A DNA stretch of 59,654 bases from Streptomyces ureilyticus (GCF_011045025.1 NZ_JAAKZX010000034.1:1-59654); one strand, 5' to 3'. Positions 23,727-33,992 are shown, numbered from the stretch's first letter. Numbers and translations: made by a program. Notes: generated by a model from the letters alone, not told the origin.

Positions 23727-25133
23727 GTGTTCTTCGTCGACACCCTGGAATTCGAGGGGCTGGGCAACCGCAGTTACCTGGCCGGAGGCACACGGGCCGC
23801 CGTGGTGGTCGATCCGCCCCGCGACATCGATCAGGTCATCGCCGCTGCCGCCGGGCGCGGAGTGCGGATCGCCTTTGTGGCGGAGACCCACGTGCACAAC
23901 GACTACGTCAGCGGCGGTCTGGAGCTGGCCCGGATCAGCGGAGCCCGTTACCTGGTGCCGGACGGGGCGTCGGTGTCGTTCGCCCGCACTCCTGTCGCCG
24001 ATGGCGACACGGTCGCCGTGGACGAGGACCTGGTGCTGCGCGCCGTGGCCACGCCCGGCCACACCCCGCACCACACCTCGTACGTACTGGAGGAGGACGG
24101 CCGGCCGGTGGCGGCGTTCACCGGCGGCTCGCTGCTGATCGGCGCGGTCGGCCGGCCGGATCTGGTCGAGCCGCGGCTGACCGAGCGGTTGGCCCGCGCC
24201 CAGCACGCCTCGGCGCATCGGCTGGCGGACGAACTGGACGACGAGGTCGCGGTGCTGCCCACCCATGGCTTCGGCAGCTTCTGCTCCAGTGGGCAGGCCG
24301 AGGGGGACTCGACCACGATCGGCGCGGAGCGCAAGAACAACGACGCGCTGACGCAGGACGTGGACACCTTCGTCGCTCAGCTGCTCGCCGGACTGGACGA
24401 CATACCCGCGTATTACGTGCATATGGGCCCCGCGAACGCGGCTGGACCGGCACCGGTGGACCTCACCCCACCGCGGCCCGCGGACGCCGAGGAGATCGCC
24501 TCCCGGCTGGCGGCCGGGGAGTGGGTGGTGGACCTGCGCAGCCGCGTCGCGTTCGCCGAGGGCCATGTCGCCGGATCGTTCAACTTCGAGGGCGAGGGCA
24601 AACTCGCCACCTATCTGGCCTGGTTGATCCCCTGGGGCAAGCCCGTCACGCTGCTCGCCGACACCGCCGGGCGGATCGCCGACGCGCAGCGCGAGCTGGC
24701 CAGAGTGGGCATCGACCGCCCTGCCGCCGCCGCGAACGGCGATCCTTCCGCGTGGATACGGGACGGGGAGCGGCTCGCTACCTTCCGGCGCGCCCGCTTC
24801 GCCGAACTCGCCGGCGTACGGGACGACGTGGTGGTCCTGGATGTGCGGCGTGATTCGGAACGGGCGCGCGGTTTCATCGAGGGTTCGGTGCATATCCCGA
24901 TCCATCAACTGCCCGGCCGTGTGAGCGAGGTGCCGCACGGTGTGGTGTGGGTGCACTGCGCGGGTGGGATGCGTGCGGCGATCGCCGCGTCTCTGCTCGA
25001 CGCCGCCGGGCGGGAGGTGGTCGCTGTCGACGACGGGTTCGAGGCCGCCCGCGATGCGGGACTCGTCGTCGTCCGTCCGGCGGCCGGTGACACCTCTGAC
25101 GCGCGCCCTGCCTCCGCTTCCGCCTCCGCATGA
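23727..25133 (+). CDS. MBL-fold persulfide dioxygenase-like protein with two rhodanese domains
   Basis: A 468-residue sulfur-stress enzyme. Residues 1-245 form a metallo-beta-lactamase domain like persulfide dioxygenases (THVHNDYVSGG, GHTPHHTS), converting glutathione/mycothiol-type persulfide to sulfite. The usual metal-ligand Asp of the GD motif is Gly-Gly-Ser here (TGGSLLIG), and the second His of HxHxDH is Tyr. Two rhodanese modules follow: the first (about 255-340) has no catalytic Cys, the second has Cys in VHCAGGMRA. Two CsoR-type operators precede it. The exporter gene begins within 70 bases downstream. Confidence 0.88.
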   Translation: MFFVDTLEFEGLGNRSYLAGGTRAAVVVDPPRDIDQVIAAAAGRGVRIAFVAETHVHNDYVSGGLELARISGARYLVPDGASVSFARTPVADGDTVAVDEDLVLRAVATPGHTPHHTSYVLEEDGRPVAAFTGGSLLIGAVGRPDLVEPRLTERLARAQHASAHRLADELDDEVAVLPTHGFGSFCSSGQAEGDSTTIGAERKNNDALTQDVDTFVAQLLAGLDDIPAYYVHMGPANAAGPAPVDLTPPRPADAEEIASRLAAGEWVVDLRSRVAFAEGHVAGSFNFEGEGKLATYLAWLIPWGKPVTLLADTAGRIADAQRELARVGIDRPAAAANGDPSAWIRDGERLATFRRARFAELAGVRDDVVVLDVRRDSERARGFIEGSVHIPIHQLPGRVSEVPHGVVWVHCAGGMRAAIAASLLDAAGREVVAVDDGFEAARDAGLVVVRPAAGDTSDARPASASASA

Positions 25134-25197
25134 AGGTGATCGATGCATGGGCGGGCGCAGGTCTGCCCGTCACCGGCTCCGGCGGCGGTGTCACGGC

Positions 25198-25950
25198 GTG
25201 AGCACACTCATCGTGGCGCTGGTCGCCGGAGGGGCGGTCGGTCTGGCGCTCGGTGCGCTCGGCGGGGGTGGCAGCATCCTGGCCGTACCCGCGTTGATCT
25301 ACCTGCTCGGCTTCTCACCGGCTGCCGCCACAACCGCCGGGCTCCTCATCGTCACCGCCACCTCCGCCACCGCCCTGTACGCGCATGCCCGGGCCGGCCA
25401 TGTCCGGTGGAGGGCGGGCGCGTTGTTCGCGGCGGCCGGGCTGCTGCCGGCCGCCGCGGCGGGGGCAACGGCGGCACGTCTGCCGCAGCCGCTGCTGACC
25501 GCCGCGTTCGCCGGCATCGCAGCCGTCGCGAGCTTGCGGATGCTGCGGCCGTCCGGCGGCACGGTCGTACAGGACGTGGCAGGCGTACGGGCCGGCAGGG
25601 CGGTCGGAGTTGGCGCGGGTCTGGGTGCGCTGACCGGGCTGCTCGGGGTCGGCGGGGGCTTCCTCGCGGTGCCGGCGCTCGTCACCGTGCTGGCCTTCGA
25701 GATGCAGGCCGCCGTCGGTACCAGCCTGCTGGTCATCACGACCAACTCCCTGGCCTCCCTGAGCCTGCGCGGCGCCTCCGCCTCGGCGCTGGACTGGGCG
25801 GTGGTCGCGCCATTCACCGCGGGGGCGGTGCTGGGTGCCTGGGACGGCAAGCGCCTGGCGGGGAAGGTGTCCGGTCCGTTGTTGCAGCGCGCCTTCGCGG
25901 TGGTGCTGCTGGCAGTGGCCGCGTTCATGCTCGCGGACGCCGTGGCATGA
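25198..25950 (+). CDS. Sulfite exporter TauE/SafE family membrane protein
   Basis: A 250-residue permease with about eight membrane helices and the two internal repeats typical of TauE/SafE (GALGGGGSILAVPAL near the start and GVGGGFLAVPAL in the second half). It most likely exports sulfite made by the upstream dioxygenase. GTG 25198 (VSTLIVALV) matches the family N-terminus; ATG 25147 in the same frame has a better ribosome site (AAGGTGA) and would add 17 basic residues. Confidence 0.88.
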   Translation: MSTLIVALVAGGAVGLALGALGGGGSILAVPALIYLLGFSPAAATTAGLLIVTATSATALYAHARAGHVRWRAGALFAAAGLLPAAAAGATAARLPQPLLTAAFAGIAAVASLRMLRPSGGTVVQDVAGVRAGRAVGVGAGLGALTGLLGVGGGFLAVPALVTVLAFEMQAAVGTSLLVITTNSLASLSLRGASASALDWAVVAPFTAGAVLGAWDGKRLAGKVSGPLLQRAFAVVLLAVAAFMLADAVA

Positions 25951-26004
25951 ACGGACGTCGCTGTTTCGGTCGGCGCCCTGACCGGTACGTACCCGGCCCG
26001 GGGA

Positions 26005-26946
<942 letters not shown>

Positions 26947-27039
26947 GGCGTCCCTGAGGCGGACCCCTGTCGGTTACGCACCGCGGCGGCGGGTACCCGC
27001 ACGGCTCGAGTAGTACGCCGCCCCCCTCCGAGGTGACTC

Positions 27040-28071
27040 ATGGACTCCGGCGTCGCGACGCCCGTCATGGCGCGCGGGAGTGGGCCCGTCGTCCCCGAGC
27101 CGCGCGGGCCGCTGTCCTCCGCCGTGCTGTCAGCACTCCTGCGGCAGCCACCGGGCGGCCCGCAGTCTCTGCACGAGGTCCCGCATTCAGATCCGTACGG
27201 CGAAGACCTCCAACTCGCGCTCTACGCCTGCTACGAACTGCACTACCGCGGTTTCTCGGGCGTCGACGCGGGCTGGGAGTGGGATCCGGAGCTGCTGCGG
27301 CTGCGGGCCGCCATGGAGTGCGTCTTCCATGAGGCGCTGCGTGCGGACGTGGTCGGCGGCGGCAGCCCCGACGACCTCGATCGCGAGTTGGACGACCTCC
27401 TCGCGGAGCCCCGGGAACCGCGCGGTGTCTCCCAGTACCTGAAGCGGGACGGCAGCTGGGAGCAGCTGCGCGAATACTTCGCCCATCGCTCCGTCTACCA
27501 GCTGAAGGAAGCCGATCCGCAGGCCTGGGTCATCCCGCGCCTGGAGGGCCCCGCCAAGGCGGCCCTCGTCGCGGTCGAGTACGACGAGTTCGGCGGCGGC
27601 CGGGCCGAACGCGTGCACGCCCGGCTGTTCGCGGACCTGATGGCCGAGGCCGGCCTCGATGCGACGTACGGCCGCTACGTGGACGCCGTCCCGGCCGTCA
27701 CGCTCGCCACGGTGAACCTGATGTCGTACCTGGGCCTGCACCGCTCCCAACGTGCCGCGCTGGTCGGCCACTTCGCGGCGGCGGAGATCACCACCGCGCC
27801 CACCGCGCGCCGCATGGTCGACGCGATCGACCGCCTGGGCGCGGGCCCGGCCTGCCGGTTCTTCTACAGCGAGCACGTCGAGGCCGACGCCGTGCACGAA
27901 CAGGTCCTGCGCCGCGATGTCATCGGCGGCCTGCTCGACGCCGAGCCCGGTCTCCTCGGGGACGTGGTCTTCGGTATCCAGGCGACCGGGCTGCTCGACC
28001 AGCACATGGAGCGGCACTTGCTGGACTGCTGGCGCGAGGGCAGGACATCGCTGCGGGGGCGTGGGCTGTGA
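27040..28071 (+). CDS. Iron-containing redox enzyme (heme-oxygenase-like diiron fold)
   Basis: A 343-residue protein of the heme-oxygenase-like diiron oxidase family. Candidate ligands are the Glu in VEYDEFGGG, His in RVHARL, and Glu/His in EHVEADAVHEQ. Related enzymes perform oxygen-dependent cleavage or N-oxygenation of amino acids, but nothing here fixes the substrate. The CDGSH gene is close by on the other strand. Confidence 0.85.
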   Translation: MDSGVATPVMARGSGPVVPEPRGPLSSAVLSALLRQPPGGPQSLHEVPHSDPYGEDLQLALYACYELHYRGFSGVDAGWEWDPELLRLRAAMECVFHEALRADVVGGGSPDDLDRELDDLLAEPREPRGVSQYLKRDGSWEQLREYFAHRSVYQLKEADPQAWVIPRLEGPAKAALVAVEYDEFGGGRAERVHARLFADLMAEAGLDATYGRYVDAVPAVTLATVNLMSYLGLHRSQRAALVGHFAAAEITTAPTARRMVDAIDRLGAGPACRFFYSEHVEADAVHEQVLRRDVIGGLLDAEPGLLGDVVFGIQATGLLDQHMERHLLDCWREGRTSLRGRGL

Positions 28072-28081
28072 CGGCCCGTTT

Positions 28082-28133
28082 TCGAAGGCGGCCTTGTCGA
28101 AGGCGGTCCTGTCGAAGGCATCCAGTCGATGGC
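28082..28133. repeat. Short 15-bp tandem repeat
   Basis: TCGAAGGCGGCCTTG, TCGAAGGCGGTCCTG and TCGAAGGCATCCAG follow one another, with a fourth partial TCGATGGC. It lies in the convergent gap between the diiron enzyme and the CDGSH gene. A similar motif (CGAAGGCRGTCCT) recurs at 57785-57851. Confidence 0.7.
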
Positions 28134-28155
28134 CGCCATGCCCAAGACGATGGCG

Positions 28156-28371
28156 TCACGGGCGGCGGCGTCGGTGGCTCGTGTCGCACCACGGGTACGT
28201 GCCGCTGCGCCGGCAGGCGCACAGCGCCACCACGAAACGGTCGGAGACGAGGCGGCGGCCGTCGTCGAGTTCGACCTCGACCGGGCCCTCGATGAGGATG
28301 GGGCCGTCCGGTACGACGACAACGCGTCGCGGGCCTCGCGGACCCTCAGAGTCGGCGTGATTGATCGGCAC
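28156..28371 (-). CDS. CDGSH iron-sulfur domain protein
   Basis: A 71-residue protein with the complete 2Fe-2S motif CACRRSGTYPWCDTSH (three Cys and one His). Such proteins transfer electrons or clusters. GTG 28371 has GGAGGAG about 12 nt upstream. It overlaps the end of the upstream methyltransferase by 26 bases, so both are on one transcript. Confidence 0.92.
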   Translation of the reverse strand: MPINHADSEGPRGPRRVVVVPDGPILIEGPVEVELDDGRRLVSDRFVVALCACRRSGTYPWCDTSHRRRRP

Positions 28372-29005
28372 GGATCACCACCAGCTCCTCCGTGTCCTGT
28401 CCAGGGTCGATCAGCCCGTGGGCGCGGAGTTCGGCCGCGCGGGAGCGCAGCACGGGGCCGAACGGGACCGTGGCGCGGTCGACCACTGCGGCCTTGAGCC
28501 CGTCGTCACGCAGGCGGGCGAGCGTCTCGTCCGTGCCGCACAGAGCCGAGTGCACCATCAGCAGCATTCCGCCCGGCGCGAGGCATGGCGGGGCGGCGGC
28601 GCAGATGCGGTCCACCAGTGCCCTGCCGTCGGGCCCGGCGTCCCAGGCCAGGGCCGCCCCGCGCGATGCCGGGCTCCCGGGCGCGGGCACGTACGGCGGG
28701 TTGGCCAGGATCACGTCGAACGACTCTCCCGTGACGGGCCGCGTCAGATCGCCCCTGACCACACGCACCGGAGCCCGCCGGACCGTCGCGTTGAACCGGG
28801 CCGCCAGCACCGCCCACGGCGAGAGGTCCACCGCCGTCACCCGCCCCGCGCCCGCCTGTGCCGCGGCCAGGGCCAGCGCGCCGGTACCGGTGCCGATGTC
28901 CAGCACGCGGGCACCGGGTCGCATCGCAGCCGGCCGCAGGGCCCTGGCCAGCAGCCAGGTGTCGCCCTGCGGCGCGTAGACGCCGGGAGGTCGCAGCAGA
29001 AACAC
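28346..29005 (-). CDS. SAM methyltransferase of HemK/PrmC type (NPPY motif)
   Basis: A 219-residue class I methyltransferase. SAM motif LDIGTGTGALALAA, acidic loop AVDLS, and catalytic NPPY (LANPPYVPAP) mark a glutamine/adenine N-methyltransferase of the HemK2-like group. It lacks the N-terminal domain of PrmC, so release factors are not the certain target. GTG 29005 start; overlaps the CDGSH gene. Confidence 0.88.
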   Translation of the reverse strand: MFLLRPPGVYAPQGDTWLLARALRPAAMRPGARVLDIGTGTGALALAAAQAGAGRVTAVDLSPWAVLAARFNATVRRAPVRVVRGDLTRPVTGESFDVILANPPYVPAPGSPASRGAALAWDAGPDGRALVDRICAAAPPCLAPGGMLLMVHSALCGTDETLARLRDDGLKAAVVDRATVPFGPVLRSRAAELRAHGLIDPGQDTEELVVIRADQSRRL

Positions 29006-29041
29006 GGGGCACGGGTACCTCAGCCCGGCCCCCGGAAACCG

Positions 29042-29713
29042 TCACCGCTGCTCGCCGGCCTCCCCCGCGGTCCGTACTCGCTCGACGCACCACTCCTTGG
29101 CGGTTCGCGCGACCTGTTCCAGCGCGCCCGGTTCCTCGAAGAGATGGGTGGCGCCCGGCACCACATGCAGGGAGTGCGGAGCCCGCAGCCGCCCGGCCGC
29201 CTCCTCGTTGAGGCCGAGCACCTGGCGGTCCCGGCCGCCGACGATGAGCAGCACAGGTGCCCGTACGCGTTCCAGGGCGTCGCTCGCCAGATCGGGCCGT
29301 CCGCCTCGCGACACGACGGTCAGTACGCGCCCCGGCCGCTCGGCTGCCGCCACCAGGGCTGCCGCCGCGCCCGTACTGGCGCCGAACAGGGCGATCGGAA
29401 GCCCTCTCGCCTCGGGCTGTCCGTCCAGCCAGTCGATCGCTGCCACCAGGCGTCGCCCCAGCAGCGGGATGTCGAAGCGGTACTCGGCCGTCAGGGCGTC
29501 CTGAACGTCCTCGCGTTCGCTGAGCAGATCCATGAGCAGGGTGCCGAGTCCGGCCGTACGCAGTTCGGCGGCCACCATCCGGTTGCGCGGGCTGTGCCGT
29601 GAGCTGCCGCTGCCGTGCGCGAACAGCACCACCGCCCTGGCCTGCGCGGGAAGTACGAAGTCACCGGCCAGCGTCACCTCGTCGGCCGGTACCGCAACCA
29701 ACTGGGAGATCAT
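29042..29713 (-). CDS. Alpha/beta hydrolase (dienelactone-hydrolase-like)
   Basis: A 223-residue hydrolase. Oxyanion segment FAHGSGSSRHSPRN, nucleophile Ser in FGASTGAAAA, Asp in GGRDRQ and His in GATHLF make a full triad. ATG 29713 is preferred to ATG 29722 because GGAAGAAG abuts the latter and is well spaced for the former. Substrate unknown. Confidence 0.85.
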   Translation of the reverse strand: MISQLVAVPADEVTLAGDFVLPAQARAVVLFAHGSGSSRHSPRNRMVAAELRTAGLGTLLMDLLSEREDVQDALTAEYRFDIPLLGRRLVAAIDWLDGQPEARGLPIALFGASTGAAAALVAAAERPGRVLTVVSRGGRPDLASDALERVRAPVLLIVGGRDRQVLGLNEEAAGRLRAPHSLHVVPGATHLFEEPGALEQVARTAKEWCVERVRTAGEAGEQR

Positions 29714-29757
29714 CGGGACCATCTTCTTCCTGTACTCCGCGACGCTTACTCCGCCCC

Positions 29758-30897
29758 CTACTCCACGGCCATGTCCCCCGGCTCGCGATAACGCAGCAGC
29801 ACGCCCACCCCGTCGGTCAGCGGGACCCGGTCCGGGTCCAGCACGATCAGCTCGGCTCCGGTGCGGGCGGCGGCGTGCAGCAAGGCGGCGTCGGCCGGCT
29901 GGTCACGTACGGACTTCACCCCGAACGTCTCCAACTCCTCGGCCGACAAGGCGACTTGGTGCGGTTCCGCGCCCAGCCACAGCCGCTCCGGGAGCCGTGG
30001 GGAGCGGGTGAGCAGGAGGGCCCGGGCCCGGCCGCGTTGCAGGGCGGTGACGGCGGCGGGGACGCCCTCGGACTTCTGGCGGTGCCTGGCGCGCTGGGCG
30101 AGGAAGGTGTCCAGCTGGAGGCGGTCCGGTCCGCTCAGCCGGCCGTCCAGCGTGCGGGCCACTTCCCTCTCCATCAGGGGTCGGCCCGGGGTGGTGGTGT
30201 CGGCCGCTGTGCCGGGGGAGCTCTCGACAACAGTCGCGCGGTTCTGGAGGTGGATGGGCATGCGGTTGACCAGGACGCCCGAGAGCCAGGGGTCGCCCTC
30301 GTCCCGGCGAAGCACGACGACCTCGGCCCCGTGCCGCGCGGCGAGTTCGTCCACTTCCTCGGCGATACGGGACGCCGTGCGCGGCCACTCCTCGACCGGC
30401 ACCACGCGGTCGAGCCGTGGTCCCGGCGCGACCCTGCTGACCGGCCACCGCCCGCTTTCGGCGACGACGGAGACGTACTCGCTCGTCTCGTCCTTCTCGT
30501 CCTTCTCGTCTGAGACGCCTCGGGTGAGGGCGACGGCCACGTACGGGATGTCCGGTGCGCGCTGCATCGCCAGCGGCAGGGTGTCGGGCAGGTCGTCGAA
30601 GCGGGCCGTGTCGCGTACGGGCGGGTCGGGCAGGTCCGCCACCAGGACGAGGCGACCGTGCGCGGCGAACAGGGCCTGCCCGTACCGGCCGGGCAGGTCA
30701 CGGCCGGTGCCCACTGCCGCGTCCAGAACGGAGACGGTGGCCGCGTCCGTCCCCTGGTCGCGCAGCGAGTCCCGCAGATGGCGCCAGCGCAGATCGATCG
30801 CCTTGTCGGGTTCGTCGATGTCCCGGGAGGTGTCGAGGTGGACGCTCGCCCACGGTCCGGGGCGGGAGAAGAGCGGGTCCAGGAACGAGAGCTTCAC
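29758..30897 (-). CDS. baeRF2/Vms1-like (Rv2629-type) ribosome-associated protein
   Basis: A 379-residue protein of the bacterial archaeo-eukaryotic release-factor-like group. The N-terminus (KLSFLDPLFSRPGPWASVHLD) and the C-terminal LIVLDPDRVPLTDGVGVLLRY are characteristic. Relatives are linked to ribosome rescue or hibernation in Mycobacterium. GTG 30897 has GGGAG closely upstream. Confidence 0.82.
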   Translation of the reverse strand: MKLSFLDPLFSRPGPWASVHLDTSRDIDEPDKAIDLRWRHLRDSLRDQGTDAATVSVLDAAVGTGRDLPGRYGQALFAAHGRLVLVADLPDPPVRDTARFDDLPDTLPLAMQRAPDIPYVAVALTRGVSDEKDEKDETSEYVSVVAESGRWPVSRVAPGPRLDRVVPVEEWPRTASRIAEEVDELAARHGAEVVVLRRDEGDPWLSGVLVNRMPIHLQNRATVVESSPGTAADTTTPGRPLMEREVARTLDGRLSGPDRLQLDTFLAQRARHRQKSEGVPAAVTALQRGRARALLLTRSPRLPERLWLGAEPHQVALSAEELETFGVKSVRDQPADAALLHAAARTGAELIVLDPDRVPLTDGVGVLLRYREPGDMAVE

Positions 30898-31027
30898 GGT
30901 GGCTCCCTGAGCGGTGGTGCGGTTCGGCGGCACCTGGGACGGCGGGCGCGGAACCGGGTCACGTACGCGTCCTTGCGTGTACCCGCTCGGGCTCGGCGCC
31001 ATGCGCGGGCGGCTGCTGGGTACTCGA

Positions 31028-31074
31028 CGGGCCCGTACCCCGTACGTACGGCACGGGCCCGTACCCCGTACGTA
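31028..31074. repeat. 21-bp direct repeat, two copies
   Basis: Identical 21-mers at 31028-31048 and 31054-31074 (26-base period) are made of CCCGTAC and GTACGTA elements. They lie between the baeRF2 start and the 3' end of the TnpB remnant, where an insertion-sequence end or guide-RNA tail would be expected. Confidence 0.75.
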
Positions 31075-31164
31075 GGACATGGCCGGCGATCCGGCAGCCG
31101 ATTCCAGGAGGAGGATTCATGGGCGTGCAGAGCCTCTCTGGAACACTGTGTGTGCCTGAGGGTT

Positions 31165-33235
31165 TCAGGCTTTTCGGGCGCGGCGTGGCCGTCTGCGCTT
31201 GCCGTCGTGAGGTCCGAACCTCGGGGTGAGGGGGTGGACCTCGGTGGCGTGCGCGTGGTGGAAGCCGGTCCCCCCGGCGGCGCTGCTGCGCCGCCGACAG
31301 GTTCCGCGGGAGAGCCGCGCCCTCCACGCCGGATCAGGCTCCGGGCGGGGTGCGGCGGGGACTCCATGACCTGGCACCCGCCCCGGGAAGGGGGCCGCCG
31401 CCTGGGTGTCATGCCCCGCCGGACGCTGGACCACCCCGGTAGGGGTGGTGGCGGGGACCGTACGCACCTCGGGCGTACGGCGGGAAGTCTTCGTCCGGCG
31501 GGCCGGGGAGGGTCGGGCCGGTGTGGGGCGGGATTTGCCCGAGGTGGCCTTCGGCCCGGCCGGCCGGGGTGGTGCGGCTGCCTGGCGGCGGGCGCGGCGC
31601 AGTCGGCGGGTGACCTTCTTCGGGCGGCGCACCACAGCGACGGTGCCGTCGACGGTGGTGCGGATGGTGCGGGTGCCGGTGGCGCGCTCGGTCGTGGTGT
31701 GAGATTGGGCGAGCAGGCCGCGGGAGACGATCCGGCGGGCGGCCGCGTGATCCCGGTTCAGCGACAGGCCGCAGCCGGGGCAGTACGCCCAGGCCCAGCC
31801 GCGCTGATCGAGCCGGTCGGGCGCCGGGTGGTGGCCCAGCGGACCGAGGCAGCCGGGGCAGCCGGGGCAGCCGGCGGAGGTGCCCCGGGCCGGGACGGTG
31901 ACCACCGCGATGCCCGCCTTGGCGGCTAGGTGCCTCATCGCCTCGGCGACGGTGCCGCGGACCTGCCCGGACAACCGCGCGTTGCCATTACGTTTGCCGC
32001 GGGCCTCCAGGGTGGCCAGGTCCTCCAGGTAGATGACGGTGGCGCCGAGCGCGACCGTCTGGTCGACGGCCCAGCGGGCCGCCGACCAGGCCAGCGCCTG
32101 GTTCAGACGGCGGATGCGGGCACACCCGCGCATGCTCGACCTGCAGCACCGCGGCCTTGTCCAGCAGGTCGGCCCAGGCCAGGTGCGGGGCACCGAGGCC
32201 GTCCGCGAGCGCGCGGTAGTGCTCGCGTCGGGTGGCGAGGTGTTCGCGGTGGCCGCGCAGCCGGTGCAGCTTCGCGCTGATCGCGGTGGCGTCGAAGATC
32301 AGGGGGCGGCCGTCGGTGACCACCCGCGCCTGACCGGCCTGTCCGGTCAGGCGGCCGACCGTGCCGGTGAGCAGGGTGTTCACCCCCCAGTCGAAGCCCA
32401 CCGCCACGGTGTGCCCGGTGGGCGGGGCTGCGGCCATGGGCTGGGAGTGCGGCAGGTCGACGGCGATCCGGCCGCCGGGGGTGGGGCGCAGGGTCGGGGT
32501 GTGCAGCACCGCGTCCGGGCCGACGGTGGCGGGCAGGCGCAGGTCGATCACGTGCCAGGCCCACTCCCGCCCCGAGCCGGGGGCCACGCACAGCGGAAGT
32601 TTCACCCGCAGCCGGACCAGCCCCGCATCCACCCGCTCCAGGGTGACCTGCTGGCGGTCCATCGCAGCAAGCAGCACCTGCCCGGCGATCTCGGGGGGTT
32701 CCTCCAGCTCGCACAACCCGGCGGGCAGTTTCCCGTGCTCGGCCAGGTGGGTGCGTACCTGCCGGGTGCGGTTACGGATCTCCGCCCTGCTGACGCCGGC
32801 GGGCAGCAGGGCCCGTAGCGCCTCCCACTCCGCCCCGGTGCGGCGACGGGGGTCGTCGGGCCAGGTGACCAAGATGGCCGCCACCAGGGTGCGCCGGTGC
32901 AGGGCCAGGTGCAGGGTGCGCGCCGCGTACTCCTGTGCCGCCCGGCGCACCCGGTCCGAGACGTACACCCCTTCGGCGGGCGTGGCAGCCGCCGCCCAGT
33001 CCAGGCGGCGCATGGCCATCCATCCCTTGGACGGCAACGGCTCGCCCTGCCCGTCGACACCGGCGGCCAGCGCATCCAGCGAGTCCTCGTCCCACCGGGA
33101 CGCCACCAGCGCCCGGGTCAGCTCGCGGCTCAATTCGGCGAGAAAACCCACCCGTTCATACAGCACGGCCTGGCCGAACCGCTCGCCGCTGCCCTCGACC
33201 ACGCCACCGAAGCCGGTACACGTCGCCGTTGCCAT
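31165..33235 (-). pseudogene. tnpB: Frameshifted TnpB (IS607/IS605-type OrfB)
   Basis: The gene lies in two overlapping frames. The first (from 33235 or up to 33355, to about 32125) holds the N-terminal part and RuvC-I Asp (GFDWGVNTL). The second (about 32130 to 31165) holds RuvC-II Glu (IYLEDLATLEARGKR), a CxxC...CxxC zinc ribbon (CPGC, YCPGCG) and RuvC-III Asp (LNRDHAA), then a long basic tail. Sequence around 32118-32130 needs a one-base deletion or a two-base insertion to rejoin QVEHARVC to ARIRRLNQALAW. All three catalytic acids are kept, so the decay is recent. No TnpA is present. Confidence 0.85.
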
Positions 33236-33399
33236 CAACCGGCCCACGCCCGCCACCCCCTGCCGCACCGCCTCGAACAGCCCCGGACCGGGCACATCCC
33301 CGCATCCGATCGGCCTAACGATCGACCACCGCACAAAGACACGGCAGCCGGGCAACTCCGCGCGATTCGTACAGGAAAACGCAGCAAAACCGCCAACAG

Positions 33400-33960
33400 T
33401 TGAAGATCCTGCTCGATCCCGTCATCAGCAGGGCACCTGCGCCGCGGATCGACCCGGCCGCGCTGGAGGCCGCGTTGCGCGAGCGGGTCGACGGCGAGGT
33501 GCGGTTCGACGCGGGCAGCCGGGCCGCGTACACGACGGACGCCTCGAACTTCCGGCAGACGCCGATCGGTGTCGTCGTGCCGCGTACGCCCGAGGCGGGA
33601 GCCGAAGCGGTGGCGGCGGCCCGGGAAACACGGTGCTCCGGTGCTGTCGCGGGGCTGCGGGTGGGCAGCGAGTCGACGCTGGCCACCATGCTGCGCCGAG
33701 CTGGAACTCGTGCCGGTGGCAAAGGAGCAGACGCTGGTCGTGCCCGAATTCCCGAGTATCGACAAGGCTGCCGACGCCGCGCCGGAGATCCTGCCTCACC
33801 TCACCGGCCGATGGCGCTGGAGGGCGTCGATTCACGGCTGATCCGCAACGAGCAGCTCAAGCACCTCAACCCGAAGGCCATCGCCCAACTGCCCGCAGGG
33901 CGTGCCTTCTTGAGGGTGCAGTTCGGCGGGGAGTCGACGAGTCCGACGCGCGGGCGCAGG
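33400..33960 (+). pseudogene. Remnant of FAD-linked oxidase (GlcD/D-lactate dehydrogenase type)
   Basis: Begins at TTG 33400 with the family N-terminus (RERVDGEVRFDAGSRAAY, ASNFRQTPIGVVVPR), then jumps from AAARE to GSESTLATML, losing the FAD-binding centre. It next needs a frame change at about 33690 (AELELVPVAKEQTLVV, PSIDKAADAAPEIL) and another at about 33805 (MALEGVDSRLIRNEQLKHLN). It fades out near 33960. A large deletion plus two frameshifts make it non-functional. It lies beside the broken TnpB. Confidence 0.85.
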
Positions 33961-33992
33961 GGAAGGGAACCCCCACACCAGCCGCACCGCCC

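Noticed and set aside
28082..28133. Possible CRISPR array
   Set aside because: The repeat units are 15 bp and contiguous with no spacers; no cas genes are present.
31165..33235. Cas12-type effector
   Set aside because: Size, zinc ribbon and compact RuvC match TnpB; there is no array or adaptation gene.
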